Origin: Aphodosoma sp045658305
GTDB taxonomy: Bacteria; Bacteroidota; Bacteroidia; Bacteroidales; Paludibacteraceae
Reading direction: 5' to 3'
Length of the DNA: 64,000 nt
Assembly (NCBI GenBank): GCA_045658305.1
Contig: JAZOUT010000117.1
Span: forward strand, 1 to 64,000
In this document: positions 14,578 to 22,335 of the stretch, in pieces
Layout: each line of letters starts with the position of its first letter
How positions within the stretch are numbered: position 1 is the first letter of the stretch
Made by a program: the position numbers and the translations under genes
The notes under the pieces: model-generated
The model's database searches: none
Told to the model about the DNA's origin: nothing
Seen by the model: only the letters and a program-made list of their open reading frames with translations

Positions 14578-14652
14578 AAAAAAAATGCCCCGACAACCAA
14601 ATGTCGAGGCACACAAAAAAACTCCGCACATCCATCTAAAGGAGGTGCGGAG
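14578..14652 (-). terminator. Tandem intrinsic terminators after the PIN-domain gene
   Basis: The first hairpin met is CTCCGCAC / GTGCGGAG (14,622-14,629 with 14,645-14,652), followed on the minus strand by seven Ts. The second is a 10-bp stem with one mismatch (14,587-14,611) followed by eight Ts. Text around the first closely matches the terminator at 18,113-18,146. Confidence 0.85.
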
Positions 14653-14657
14653 GGGGA

Positions 14658-15176
14658 TTATATTATAGCTTCGCTAACATACTCTGCTATATCCATATCA
14701 GGCAATTTACTATCTTTCGATTTCACAGCAGCTACAAACTCTCTAGCTTCATCAATGCTCAATTTCCCTCGTTTTATAGCATAATGCAAAAAGTCATACG
14801 TTGTAAGATAAGTAATATTATTTTCAGCGCAATAATCTTTAATATCTTTCAAATTACTACTTCCTAATACATCATGATTGAATTTACAATATGCCATACA
14901 GGCACTCTCACCTTTACCCCTGCTACGGAGAAGCATAGCAAACTCCTTCATCATATCGCCTGTAGGATTAAATTCCACAATAGAAATATTTCTAAAGGTA
15001 CTACTCATCCGATCAATATAAGATCTACAATCTTTAGATAACTCTTCGTGTACTTTAGAAAGAACTATATGTTTATACTCTGAGAAAATTTCAGGCAACT
15101 TATGCAATAACCCACCTTTATAGAAATGGATAACAACATCGGCATCTAGCAGTATCTTAGTCTTCTTCATTGGCAC
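14658..15176 (-). CDS. PIN-domain-like putative ribonuclease toxin
   Basis: A 172-residue protein. The acidic residues of a PIN-type nuclease are in order: LLDADVVI (Asp11, Asp13), GKGESAC (Glu90), HDVLGSSN (Asp102) and TTYDFL (Asp128). PIN proteins are metal-dependent RNases, commonly toxins. The gene overlaps the ImmA/IrrE-like gene by 20 bp and ends at tandem terminators, so the three-gene operon is an expression unit of its own. Antitoxin or sensing function would lie in the partner genes. Role inferred from domain and context. Confidence 0.65.
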   Translation of the reverse strand: MPMKKTKILLDADVVIHFYKGGLLHKLPEIFSEYKHIVLSKVHEELSKDCRSYIDRMSSTFRNISIVEFNPTGDMMKEFAMLLRSRGKGESACMAYCKFNHDVLGSSNLKDIKDYCAENNITYLTTYDFLHYAIKRGKLSIDEAREFVAAVKSKDSKLPDMDIAEYVSEAII

Positions 15177-15867
15177 CTATTTGATTTAATAGTTCTACGT
15201 AATGACCCTCTGAAATCTTTTCATCATCAAATAAGCGTCGTGCAATAGTCCCAAAATCGCCAATAAACATATCTTCGTTACCTTTTTTATACAAAGATAA
15301 ATCATATCCATGTTCTCTAGCCGATTGCATTGGCGAAACTGATTTCAACACTTCAAATTGCCCCTTCTTTAATAATTTTAATTTATCTAATCTCACCAAA
15401 AGAGCTAAACGCGACACTGAAAAATATTGTTCAAGACGAATAATAGTAGCCAACGAGATTTGTTTTTCTCGCAACTCTTCTGTAGGAATAATTTTATAAA
15501 TTCCCTCTACTGGCATCAAAAATGCGCTCGCAAATAAATCGGCATTATATTCTTCTGGTGACTTTCCGTTAGTGCATAAATGTGGTTTGGGATTATCTTC
15601 AAGATAAAGGTGATATAATTCATGGGCAATTGTGAAATGTTGTCTGCCACGCATATTATTTGAATTGATCAACATAAATTTATAATCACCACACTTCAAC
15701 GAAAGACCATAAGCATCTATAGACATAGGTCTATAAGCGGTCAATATGTTCTCCTTGCGCAATATGGTTTTCGTATGAATAGGTCCATCCAAACTCAACC
15801 CCAAATCAGAACGCAATTTTTTGGCCAAATTCTCAGCCTCATCCAAAGTAATTTTCTTTACACTCAT
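15157..15867 (-). CDS. ImmA/IrrE-family metalloprotease
   Basis: A 236-residue protein with FTIAHELYHLYLED, in which HELYH (residues 82-86) is the zinc motif, and a downstream EEYNADLFASAFLMP (about 106-119) with the third ligand. This is the ImmA/IrrE peptidase pattern. Members cleave an XRE-type repressor, and the XRE gene lies directly upstream with a 4-bp overlap. It probably cleaves or senses the state of that partner and so frees the promoter and the PIN gene. The family is certain; the trigger is unknown. Confidence 0.85.
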   Translation of the reverse strand: MSVKKITLDEAENLAKKLRSDLGLSLDGPIHTKTILRKENILTAYRPMSIDAYGLSLKCGDYKFMLINSNNMRGRQHFTIAHELYHLYLEDNPKPHLCTNGKSPEEYNADLFASAFLMPVEGIYKIIPTEELREKQISLATIIRLEQYFSVSRLALLVRLDKLKLLKKGQFEVLKSVSPMQSAREHGYDLSLYKKGNEDMFIGDFGTIARRLFDDEKISEGHYVELLNQIGANEED

Positions 15868-16196
15868 TTATTCAACAACTTTTGCATTTTAAGATAATTT
15901 TTTACTAAGCCTTTGAATTGAGCTATTTGCTCAGCATCTTCTTGCGAAATATCGTTAATACGAAAAGCACAAATAATCAAATCCTCTTCTGAGGCTTGTT
16001 CATTAAACATAGCACTCAATTCGCAACCAAAAAAATCAGCAACTTTTTCCAAATGATTTAACGGCATTTCTCGTTCGCCTAACTCATAATTAGAATATGC
16101 AGAACGACCTATACCTAACAAACTCGCAATAACATCTTGGGTACATCCCGATGCTTCCCTGAATCTTTTAAGGTTCTGCGCAATAATCTCTTTCAT
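15864..16196 (-). CDS. XRE-family HTH repressor
   Basis: A 110-residue protein with a Cro/CI-type helix-turn-helix (LKRFREASGCTQDVIASLLG, then RSAYSNYELGEREMP) in the first 55 residues and a short helical C-terminal part. It heads the operon with the ImmA/IrrE and PIN genes. An inverted repeat GTGGCAAA/TTTTGCCAC flanks its promoter and is its likely own operator. The protein probably serves as antitoxin-like repressor and protease substrate. Confidence 0.8.
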   Translation of the reverse strand: MKEIIAQNLKRFREASGCTQDVIASLLGIGRSAYSNYELGEREMPLNHLEKVADFFGCELSAMFNEQASEEDLIICAFRINDISQEDAEQIAQFKGLVKNYLKMQKLLNK

Positions 16197-16230
16197 AGTA
16201 GTTTCTTTAGTTTAGTAATTTAGTTAATGC

Positions 16231-16276
16231 GTGGCAAAGTTACAACTTTTTTTCAAAATATACAATATTTTGCCAC
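16231..16276 (-). promoter_or_regulatory. Promoter and operator of the XRE/ImmA/PIN operon
   Basis: TTG (16,263-16,265), a 20-bp spacer and TAACTTTG (16,235-16,242) on the minus strand. GTGGCAAA at 16,231-16,238 and its inverse at 16,268-16,276 bracket the promoter, a good autoregulatory operator. Confidence 0.7.
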
Positions 16277-16300
16277 ACTTTATTTTCCATACATACAAAT

Positions 16301-16322
16301 AATGCGCCACGATGGGCGCATT
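16301..16322 (-). terminator. Hairpin after the 16,346 gene
   Basis: Stem AATGCGCC / GGCGCATT (8 bp, 6-nt loop). The sequence after it on the minus strand is ATTTG, only a weak T tract, so efficiency is uncertain. Confidence 0.5.
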
Positions 16323-16345
16323 ATCTATTATCAATAATCACTACA

Positions 16346-16555
16346 CTACTTCTTCAGCGTCATCACATCGCCATACAGCTTGATGGCACCATCGAGGAGC
16401 GACACCACGCGCGAGCGGAACTCTTGCAACTCTCCTATCGAATTGAATTCGTAATATTCATCGCCAATGTTGAGCGAGAAATATGGTCGGTCGAGGTCAT
16501 TGCCCAAGAAACGAGTTTCCATATCTATATCGAGGTCTAAAACTTTCTTTTTCAT
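16346..16555 (-). CDS. Small hypothetical protein, third gene of leader-controlled operon
   Basis: A 69-residue protein. It has a beta-type stretch (PYFSLNIGDEYYEFNSIG) followed by a helix (ELQEFRSRVVSLLDGAI). The same order of strands then a D/E-L-x-x-x helix occurs twice in the 227-residue neighbour, so the two may share a fold. No signal or membrane segment. The gene lies 12 bp beyond that neighbour's stop. Function unknown. Confidence 0.5.
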   Translation of the reverse strand: MKKKVLDLDIDMETRFLGNDLDRPYFSLNIGDEYYEFNSIGELQEFRSRVVSLLDGAIKLYGDVMTLKK

Positions 16556-16567
16556 AGTATCAAAAAT

Positions 16568-17251
16568 TTAATTAGTTTCACAATTCTGTTTATACCACTC
16601 CACAGCCTCTGTTCTGATAGCAATCCACTTCTCTTTCTCTTCCGAACGTAGTTCTATGCGATAGAACACATTTTCAACATCATGCCAACTATCCACCCAG
16701 CCTTCAGACGTATAGTGATATATGCTACTATTCTTTCCGCGCATATCCTCCAATCTCTCGAGATACTCCTCATAGAAAGGCTGACTCTTGAGCCAATCGC
16801 GATACTTTGGCGATGGATGTTTCTCTGGCACCACAGCCTTCAACCGATTGATAGTAGTATGCGCTGCCTCCAGTTCGGCAATCACAACATCGAGGTCAGT
16901 AGCATAAAAAACAAAATGATTAATCATACGCTCCATATCAATCCAAACATGCCCGTAGAGTTCTACGCTCAAACGACAATCCCACACCTTCATGCCAAGG
17001 CTTAAAGGAGCATCACGGCGGTCACTTTCCACAGTCCAAGCATCTATCACCTTCTCATAGCTCTCCCACAACTTAGCGCGTCTCTTGAGCCAAAGCTGCG
17101 CGTAGCGAAGTTCACCAATAATCACCTCAAGGTCCTCATACGGAATCAAGCAAGGCGAACCATTCAACCCACCGAACCAATAGGAGCAACGCATATCGAC
17201 CATAAAGCGACCAGTTGCACTTTCCACCTTCACGTTACTTACTATTTTCAT
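16568..17251 (-). CDS. Hypothetical protein with internal duplication
   Basis: A 227-residue soluble protein. Two halves look alike: a beta region followed by YEDLEVIIGELRYAQ in the first (about residues 38-52) and by ATDLDVVIAELEAAH in the second (about 117-131). The C-terminal part is Trp/Tyr/Glu-rich. It overlaps the upstream gene by 4 bp. I do not recognise a family; the duplication suggests tandem binding domains. DNA in this operon looks more G+C-rich than the neighbouring modules. Confidence 0.5.
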   Translation of the reverse strand: MKIVSNVKVESATGRFMVDMRCSYWFGGLNGSPCLIPYEDLEVIIGELRYAQLWLKRRAKLWESYEKVIDAWTVESDRRDAPLSLGMKVWDCRLSVELYGHVWIDMERMINHFVFYATDLDVVIAELEAAHTTINRLKAVVPEKHPSPKYRDWLKSQPFYEEYLERLEDMRGKNSSIYHYTSEGWVDSWHDVENVFYRIELRSEEKEKWIAIRTEAVEWYKQNCETN

Positions 17252-17475
17252 ACCGCAAGCCCCTCCCCTGACTGAAGTTCTTGGATGTTGAGCGAGAAAG
17301 CCACGCCGTCAACGACGAACGACAACGAACGTTCGATGTGCGAAGCACTGGCAGAACCTGCCACCTTTGTTTGTTGGGAAACTTGCGCTGCGAGCGAGCG
17401 GAATAGATAGGCAATAGCGCGAGGATTCAATTCCCCCTCCTTGCCTGTGCGAAGTGTCAATTTTTTTTGTTTCAT
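17248..17475 (-). CDS. Small hypothetical protein behind structured leader
   Basis: A 75-residue protein (MKQKKLTLRTGKEGELNPRA..., end SLSFVVDGVAFSLNIQELQ). The final strands resemble those of the other two proteins of the operon. The start codon (17,473-17,475) lies at the end of a 19-bp RNA hairpin arm, so translation is probably controlled by RNA folding. It overlaps the next gene by 4 bp (ATGA). Function unknown. Confidence 0.5.
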   Translation of the reverse strand: MKQKKLTLRTGKEGELNPRAIAYLFRSLAAQVSQQTKVAGSASASHIERSLSFVVDGVAFSLNIQELQSGEGLAV

Positions 17476-17704
17476 ATCACGATAAGTTTAGCATTATAGG
17501 CAGAATACAAAATCGGCTGCCATTTCCGAGTCGCTAAACTTACCGTGATATTACTCCGAAGAGCCTATTACGTGGAAATGACAGCCGAAGCCGTATGATA
17601 TGATATGTGTATCCTAAGGGGGAAAATAAAAAAGCCCCATTGAGAACCAATGAGCCATTATCCGAGACTCTCGCGGGTAACATCAGTTACAGTAAGTTTA
17701 GCGA
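17474..17704 (-). ncRNA. Structured 5' leader RNA with attenuator and start-codon hairpin
   Basis: Leader of about 230 nt between the promoter at 17,708 and the gene start at 17,475. The segment 17,531-17,551 can pair with 17,474-17,492 (19 bp including one G-U, burying the AUG) or, exactly over 13 bp, with the 5' end at 17,692-17,704. A further 15-bp helix joins 17,513-17,527 with 17,574-17,588, crossing the others. UUCG hairpins lie at 17,581-17,594 and near 17,555-17,566. A terminator-like hairpin with T6 follows at about 17,625-17,655. Three helix mismatches become G-U wobbles only on the minus strand, which fixes the orientation. No known riboswitch class is recognised. Confidence 0.7.
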
Positions 17705-17707
17705 TGG

Positions 17708-17738
17708 CAAAGGTAGAACATTTTTTTCAATCCCGCAA
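17708..17738 (-). promoter_or_regulatory. Promoter of the leader-controlled operon
   Basis: Minus-strand TTG (17,736-17,738), a 20-bp spacer and TACCTTTG (17,708-17,715). The predicted start is near 17,701, at the arm of the long-range helix. Confidence 0.75.
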
Positions 17739-18112
17739 TAGGTCGCCACAATATTTAACAAAGTTTAACCTTTCACACCACCAAGGGCGTATGTTTTTTC
17801 CATTTTACCACCCTATTTTGCAAAAATTTTACAAAAACAGCACTCTATTAGCGATTTATCAGCAATTAAAGGGCGATATAAGAGCAATTTAAGAGCACCT
17901 ATATTTGCTAATTTTGCCGAAATTAGCCAATATTATCTATTTGCAAAGCAAATCCATTGCCCTTATTTTTTCCACATAACAACCTATAGCATAAGCAATT
18001 ATTCGTTTGCCGACAAATAAGCAAAAATCCCCACCCTTATTTTCCCTATTCCCTGTTCCCTATTCCCTACCTTCAAGCAACCCATGCCGACCAAGACTGC
18101 CACACCAGGCAC
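17739..18112. other. Gene-free A/T-rich spacer
   Basis: No credible gene. It contains short reiterations (TTCCCTATTCCCTGTTCCC near 18,045-18,075; GAGCAATTTAAGAGC near 17,880) and no clear promoter or origin. It separates two independently transcribed modules. Confidence 0.6.
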
Positions 18113-18146
18113 AAAAAAATCCGCATCTCTTCGAGGGAGGTGCGGA
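18113..18146 (-). terminator. Intrinsic terminator of the DUF2335 module
   Basis: Stem TCCGCATCTC / GGGAGGTGCGGA (10 bp, one G-U), followed on the minus strand by seven Ts. The right arm and the bases after it (GGAGGTGCGGAGGxGGATTAT) match the terminator at 14,622-14,652 almost exactly. Confidence 0.85.
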
Positions 18147-18152
18147 GGAGGA

Positions 18153-18641
18153 TTATTCGTCTATTTTATCTAATTTATCGGGCTTGGTTGGTTTTGCTCC
18201 TAAAACAAAAATACTTGCAACACCTAACAAAGTAGTAGTTCCTAAAATTGCTGCCAAAGTAATATGCCCTTTGAAAATCAAAAGAACAACTATTCCTAAA
18301 ATACACAAGACTATCAAAAAGCCCAAAATCATACCAGTATTTTTCTGAGTCAAAGTGCGATTAACAATAATCGACTCCATACTCGTTCTATGATTGAGTT
18401 GTTTTTCTGACATAGAAATAATTCTATCTGCAGCTCCAGGTAGAATTTCTTCATAACCTCTTAAAAGTTCTGGAGGTGGTATTGGCCCACTAAATGTGGT
18501 TATTTTTGTTATTCCTGCAAGAATAATTTCTTGTTTGTCTTTAGGTAGGGTTTCGATCACCGTCCTCATCTCATCAGAAACAACCTCTGGTATTATTACT
18601 TCAGAATTGTCTGACTTTTTATTTGCTGACTGTTGTTTCAT
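18153..18641 (-). CDS. DUF2335 membrane protein
   Basis: A 162-residue protein. The segment FSGPIPPPELLRGYEEI-LPGAADRI (about residues 50-75) followed by an HR..ME pattern is the hallmark of DUF2335, found in many prophages and chromosomes. Two C-terminal membrane segments (about 102-120 and 125-145) come next. Function in the family is not established; exclusion, holin-like or stress roles have been considered by position only. It overlaps the 74-residue gene upstream by 4 bp and has its own promoter and terminator. Confidence 0.75.
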   Translation of the reverse strand: MKQQSANKKSDNSEVIIPEVVSDEMRTVIETLPKDKQEIILAGITKITTFSGPIPPPELLRGYEEILPGAADRIISMSEKQLNHRTSMESIIVNRTLTQKNTGMILGFLIVLCILGIVVLLIFKGHITLAAILGTTTLLGVASIFVLGAKPTKPDKLDKIDE

Positions 18642-18862
18642 ACTCCGAATTTATATAAGTTTAGACTATCACGAATATCATCACCTACTTCATTCCAATC
18701 AGAGCTCAAACTCTCCATATCACTCTTCCTTAAAAAAGAAAAATAAGAGCCACGACCCGACAAATTAAACAAATATAAAAAACCTCTGCAAAAAGGCTTG
18801 TTTAATCGATAATATTGCAGTTTTCGTTTCAAACGTCTATCTGCCAAATCTTCTCTTTTCAT
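18638..18862 (-). CDS. Small basic protein paired with DUF2335
   Basis: A 74-residue protein, basic and aromatic in the first half (RRLKRKLQYYRLNKPF, then GFLYLFNLSGRGSYFSFL) with an acidic second half. There is no clear membrane segment. The start is 40 bp downstream of a full promoter and the stop overlaps the DUF2335 start, so the pair is made together. The family is unknown; a regulator or partner of the membrane protein is the natural guess. Confidence 0.5.
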   Translation of the reverse strand: MKREDLADRRLKRKLQYYRLNKPFCRGFLYLFNLSGRGSYFSFLRKSDMESLSSDWNEVGDDIRDSLNLYKFGV

Positions 18863-18901
18863 AATAGTTCCTCCAATTTACAATTAAATCATTTGGGGAT
18901 G

Positions 18902-18933
18902 CAAAGGTACGAAGATATTTTCAAAAAAACAAA
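18902..18933 (-). promoter_or_regulatory. Promoter of the DUF2335 module
   Basis: Minus-strand TTTG (18,930-18,933), a 20-bp spacer and TACCTTTG (18,902-18,909), a full match to the Bacteroidetes consensus. Confidence 0.75.
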
Positions 18934-18983
18934 CAATTGCATCTTAAAAATGTTTAATACAATTTGCATGCCATATCCCAACC

Positions 18984-21797
18984 TCACCATGTCACCTCAT
19001 TCCTGAAGTGCGGATTGAGGTCTGCGCCGTGCGAACGGAGATAGATGCACTCTACTGTTTTGCCCTCGAGCTTCTTCAATATACGACCATCGGAGCCTCG
19101 TAGCTCGCGTGGATTGAGCTCCTCGAGATAGGTGCTATTAGCAATAAATGCACGAAGTTTCTCCTTGAAGCGTTGCGATGAGATGTTGCGTGCGCCTGTT
19201 TCGTTGACAAATGCAGTGAAAACTTCGTTTTTATGCAACAAACAATCCAGATTGCCCGACTCTGGCGAGAAATATACCTCTGCCCAATCTTTGAACATCA
19301 CACCCATATTGGCTATGTTGATACGCTTGCGGACGTTCTCCATCGGTGGATCGAAGCGCGACACTCCAGCATCAAGCGTGCGAAGATAGAAACGGAGACA
19401 ATCGATGCAGAAGTTTATGTCCTCGTTATACATTGCCTCGGTGTAGTCGGCATCGAATAGGTCGTAACCAAAATCGTCGGCCACCTTGCGCGTTTCGTTG
19501 TACAGGTTCTCCATGTTCTGGTGGTAGTAGTCGCTAAATACGACATACAACAGGCGTCGAGCTGTAGATGTATCGTCGCCCACAATCGGTGGTGGAAAGT
19601 TCGACGTGAAAGCGAAGTTCGGCGCATCCTTATAGTCAATCTCAAACGACTTATCGCCCTTCGGGTTCACCGACATATCGCCAGTAATCATAGTATAGAA
19701 GTAGTTGAAATCGAAGTTACGCGCTGCGTCGTCGATATTGATGAGGTCGGTGTCGGAATTGATACGATCGAGCAAGTGTTTGTTTTCGGTCAATCGAGTG
19801 TCGCGCCCCTGGAACGTGGCAATCTGCAATAGGTTGAGCGACTTGAGTGTTTTCACGAATAACGATTTACCCGAACCGCCTGCCGAAGTGTTTTCGTCGG
19901 TGAGTCGATTCTCCATCACCCAAAGTGCATACGCCTTACTGGCGAACTTATAGCGGTGGAGCAGATAACCAATGGCATATATCTTGTTGACAAGGTGGCG
20001 CGTCTGCTCGATAATCTCTTCGTTGGTCAATCGAGGGCCCATGATGCTGAATTTATAGTCGCGCATATATTGCTCGTTGAGTTCTGCCACGGCATCGACG
20101 CGCTGTTCGTACTCCTCACGCCAATACATGCGGCTGGCGTTGATGAGCATACGGAAGTAGTGCGAACGAGTATGCTTTATCTCAAAAGTATAGTTCTGAT
20201 GTTTCAAATCTCCGTCGATGACAAACGATGGTTCGAGCTGCTTGAAGTCGTGAGGTATAATCTCCTGACTCCAGCATTTAGTCGATATCTCATCTTTGCG
20301 AGTAATCGATGTGTTGTCGGCTGTGACCACAGCTGCACAGTTGGCAAAGTAGAACGTGCGACTATTAGCGGTGGTTTTGGTGAAATCTACCTCAAGATTG
20401 TCAAGGTCGTTGGCAAGAGTGGTGCCTGTGAGCTTCGATTTTACAAACAACTCCTGAATAGCTGGGTCGATACGACGCTCGATAAGGTCGCGTTTCACGA
20501 AGTCACGAATCTGTTGAGGCGTATATTCTTCGATGATATAACGGTCTTTGCGAACGAATTGGACTGCTTTTGTTATAGGGTTGGTGAATTTATAGAATCC
20601 GTTGAGACGCAAATAGTAGAGCAACGATGTGAGGTTGAGCTGTAGGCGAGTGCCCTTCTCGGTATGCTCCTGACGCCAAAAGCGCGCCTGCTTGGCAATA
20701 CGCATAAGGTCGCGTATCTCGGCAGCCTTTGGTCGCAACTCAATGAAATCACGCAAGTCTTTGCGTGGACGACCACGATAGTCTGGGTACGTAAGCATCC
20801 ATTGTGGGAGTTCAACGGTGTAAAGCTCGAGGTAGCGCAACGCAAGTTTTGCGCCCTGCTCGCGTCCAGTGGCGTCGATATCGGGGATGTTATAGATGTT
20901 CTCTGCCATACGCGTGAGTTCTATCCAAAGCGACTCGGGAAAATCGGCAGTCTCGGAGTTGAGCCAAATAGGATAATAGCCCAATCCTGCCATGTTCATA
21001 GCATCACGTTCGCCCGAACAGATAACAATTTCGGGCAATTTCACTGGTTTGCGTTTCTTCTTCGCTCCTCCTTCGTCGAGTTCGTCGTCGTCGGCACGCT
21101 CATCGAGGAGTTCTTGATAGCGTTCCTTGATTTGTGATAATCCATTGATATAGTCTGCTGGTTTACTACCAAAATAACGAAAACGCCAAGCCTTGTCGGG
21201 CTCATAAGGTTTATACACCTTGGCAAACGAAGAGCCATCGGGGAGTTTGACAGTACGAATGAAGATAGGATAATGGTCCGAACTGGTGTAGGTGATACTC
21301 TTGCCCTTCGACACGGTGGTTACACTCTCAACCGACTCATAGCCGTACTTCTCAAGTGTTTCAGGTTTCACAAATGGTCCCCAGCATTTAAGGTCGGCAT
21401 CTGTTGGTTTTTTCGGCACATAGCTCCAATCGCCATTATTCTCACCTTCGGTGGCAGCGCGTGAGGTAAATTTTGGTTTGTTCACCTCTGGATCTAATCG
21501 CATCGACACGCCATAACGCTCCGCCAATAGGTGGAGTGCTTGCGAAAACGTGGTGATATTCTCTTCGCGCATACAGATGTCGAAGCAATTACGCCCATGA
21601 CTATCATCGCCAAAGTCGGTAACAATCCACATATCTTTGTACTTGCGAATAGATGCCGATGCCGTACGTTCGTCGCGAATCTTGAACGATTTAGCGCGCC
21701 CATCTACCACCTCGCGAGCCGAAGGATAGTAATAGTATATAACCTCAAGTCCACCATTGGTGGCATTGAGAATCCTTTCTTTCAAATCCATAATCAC
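18984..21797 (-). CDS. Primase-helicase (Toprim + superfamily 3-type helicase)
   Basis: A 937-residue replication protein. The N-terminal part resembles DnaG-like primases, with a Toprim pair: VICSGERDAMN (about residue 257) and IYNIPDIDATGREQG (about 300). The C-terminal half holds a P-loop GGSGKSLFVK (about residue 638) and an acidic motif DLINIDDAARNFDF, followed by FAFTSNFPPP, as in the DUF5906/SF3-type helicases of phages and plasmids. It should start replication at the element's own origin. It is the last gene of the early operon and overlaps the upstream gene by 4 bp. Confidence 0.85.
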   Translation of the reverse strand: MIMDLKERILNATNGGLEVIYYYYPSAREVVDGRAKSFKIRDERTASASIRKYKDMWIVTDFGDDSHGRNCFDICMREENITTFSQALHLLAERYGVSMRLDPEVNKPKFTSRAATEGENNGDWSYVPKKPTDADLKCWGPFVKPETLEKYGYESVESVTTVSKGKSITYTSSDHYPIFIRTVKLPDGSSFAKVYKPYEPDKAWRFRYFGSKPADYINGLSQIKERYQELLDERADDDELDEGGAKKKRKPVKLPEIVICSGERDAMNMAGLGYYPIWLNSETADFPESLWIELTRMAENIYNIPDIDATGREQGAKLALRYLELYTVELPQWMLTYPDYRGRPRKDLRDFIELRPKAAEIRDLMRIAKQARFWRQEHTEKGTRLQLNLTSLLYYLRLNGFYKFTNPITKAVQFVRKDRYIIEEYTPQQIRDFVKRDLIERRIDPAIQELFVKSKLTGTTLANDLDNLEVDFTKTTANSRTFYFANCAAVVTADNTSITRKDEISTKCWSQEIIPHDFKQLEPSFVIDGDLKHQNYTFEIKHTRSHYFRMLINASRMYWREEYEQRVDAVAELNEQYMRDYKFSIMGPRLTNEEIIEQTRHLVNKIYAIGYLLHRYKFASKAYALWVMENRLTDENTSAGGSGKSLFVKTLKSLNLLQIATFQGRDTRLTENKHLLDRINSDTDLINIDDAARNFDFNYFYTMITGDMSVNPKGDKSFEIDYKDAPNFAFTSNFPPPIVGDDTSTARRLLYVVFSDYYHQNMENLYNETRKVADDFGYDLFDADYTEAMYNEDINFCIDCLRFYLRTLDAGVSRFDPPMENVRKRINIANMGVMFKDWAEVYFSPESGNLDCLLHKNEVFTAFVNETGARNISSQRFKEKLRAFIANSTYLEELNPRELRGSDGRILKKLEGKTVECIYLRSHGADLNPHFRNEVTW

Positions 21798-22048
21798 AAC
21801 GTTTTAGATGGTTCAATAGCACGGAACAAATCTAACTTTTCAAGCATTTCGTCAATATTAAAATAACCATAAGTAGTACAAATTATCATAGCTTGCTCCA
21901 ACACTTTATCAAACTTCACCTCCTTAGCATTGATACCAGGATAATCATCTATCTTATCAGCTAAACAAGTAGCCTCACTAATAGATTCAGCCTCCATTAC
22001 AAAATACGTATAATTGAGGGTCTCGCGAACAAACACTTGCTTTTTCAT
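21794..22048 (-). CDS. Small hypothetical early protein
   Basis: An 84-residue protein with a beta-rich N-terminus (KQVFVRETLNYTYFVMEAES) and a helical middle (ISEATCLADKI). No membrane segment. It overlaps the primase gene by 4 bp and the upstream gene by 4 bp, so all four early genes are coupled. It may assist replication; no family recognised. Confidence 0.5.
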   Translation of the reverse strand: MKKQVFVRETLNYTYFVMEAESISEATCLADKIDDYPGINAKEVKFDKVLEQAMIICTTYGYFNIDEMLEKLDLFRAIEPSKTL

Positions 22049-22335
22049 GATTTACTCTCCTCTTGGTTTGGTTCTGCCTGTTGAGCTTGTTGTCTTGCAC
22101 AACGATCATACAAAGGCACTTCGCTCGAAAATATAGGTTCTTTTGCTACGAGCTCAATCTCACGGAGAGCAAGGTCGGGAATCTCGGTGCGTAGCTTCAT
22201 CCAGTTATAAAACACCTCCTGACTAATTGCACATTTACGCATGATGCGCTCACGTATGTTGTGAACCTGTCCCTGTGGAATCTCTTGCCACCAGGCACGA
22301 AATCTTTTGTTTTTCTCTTCTTTTGTCAAATTCAT
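22045..22335 (-). CDS. Small early protein, possibly DNA-binding
   Basis: A 96-residue protein. NIRERIMRKCAISQEVFYNWM has the look of a helix-turn-helix (about residues 26-46), and the C-terminal quarter is Gln/Glu-rich and probably disordered. It overlaps both neighbours by 4 bp. A replication initiator-accessory or regulatory role is likely from operon context, but unproven. Confidence 0.5.
   Translation of the reverse strand: MNLTKEEKNKRFRAWWQEIPQGQVHNIRERIMRKCAISQEVFYNWMKLRTEIPDLALREIELVAKEPIFSSEVPLYDRCARQQAQQAEPNQEESKS

Noticed and set aside
14418..14668. Overlapping short open frames on both strands
   Set aside because: The region consists of repeats and terminator hairpins; neither frame has a credible start context or composition.
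19956..20645. 229-residue plus-strand open frame
   Set aside because: Shadow of the primase-helicase gene; the minus frame carries clear motifs.
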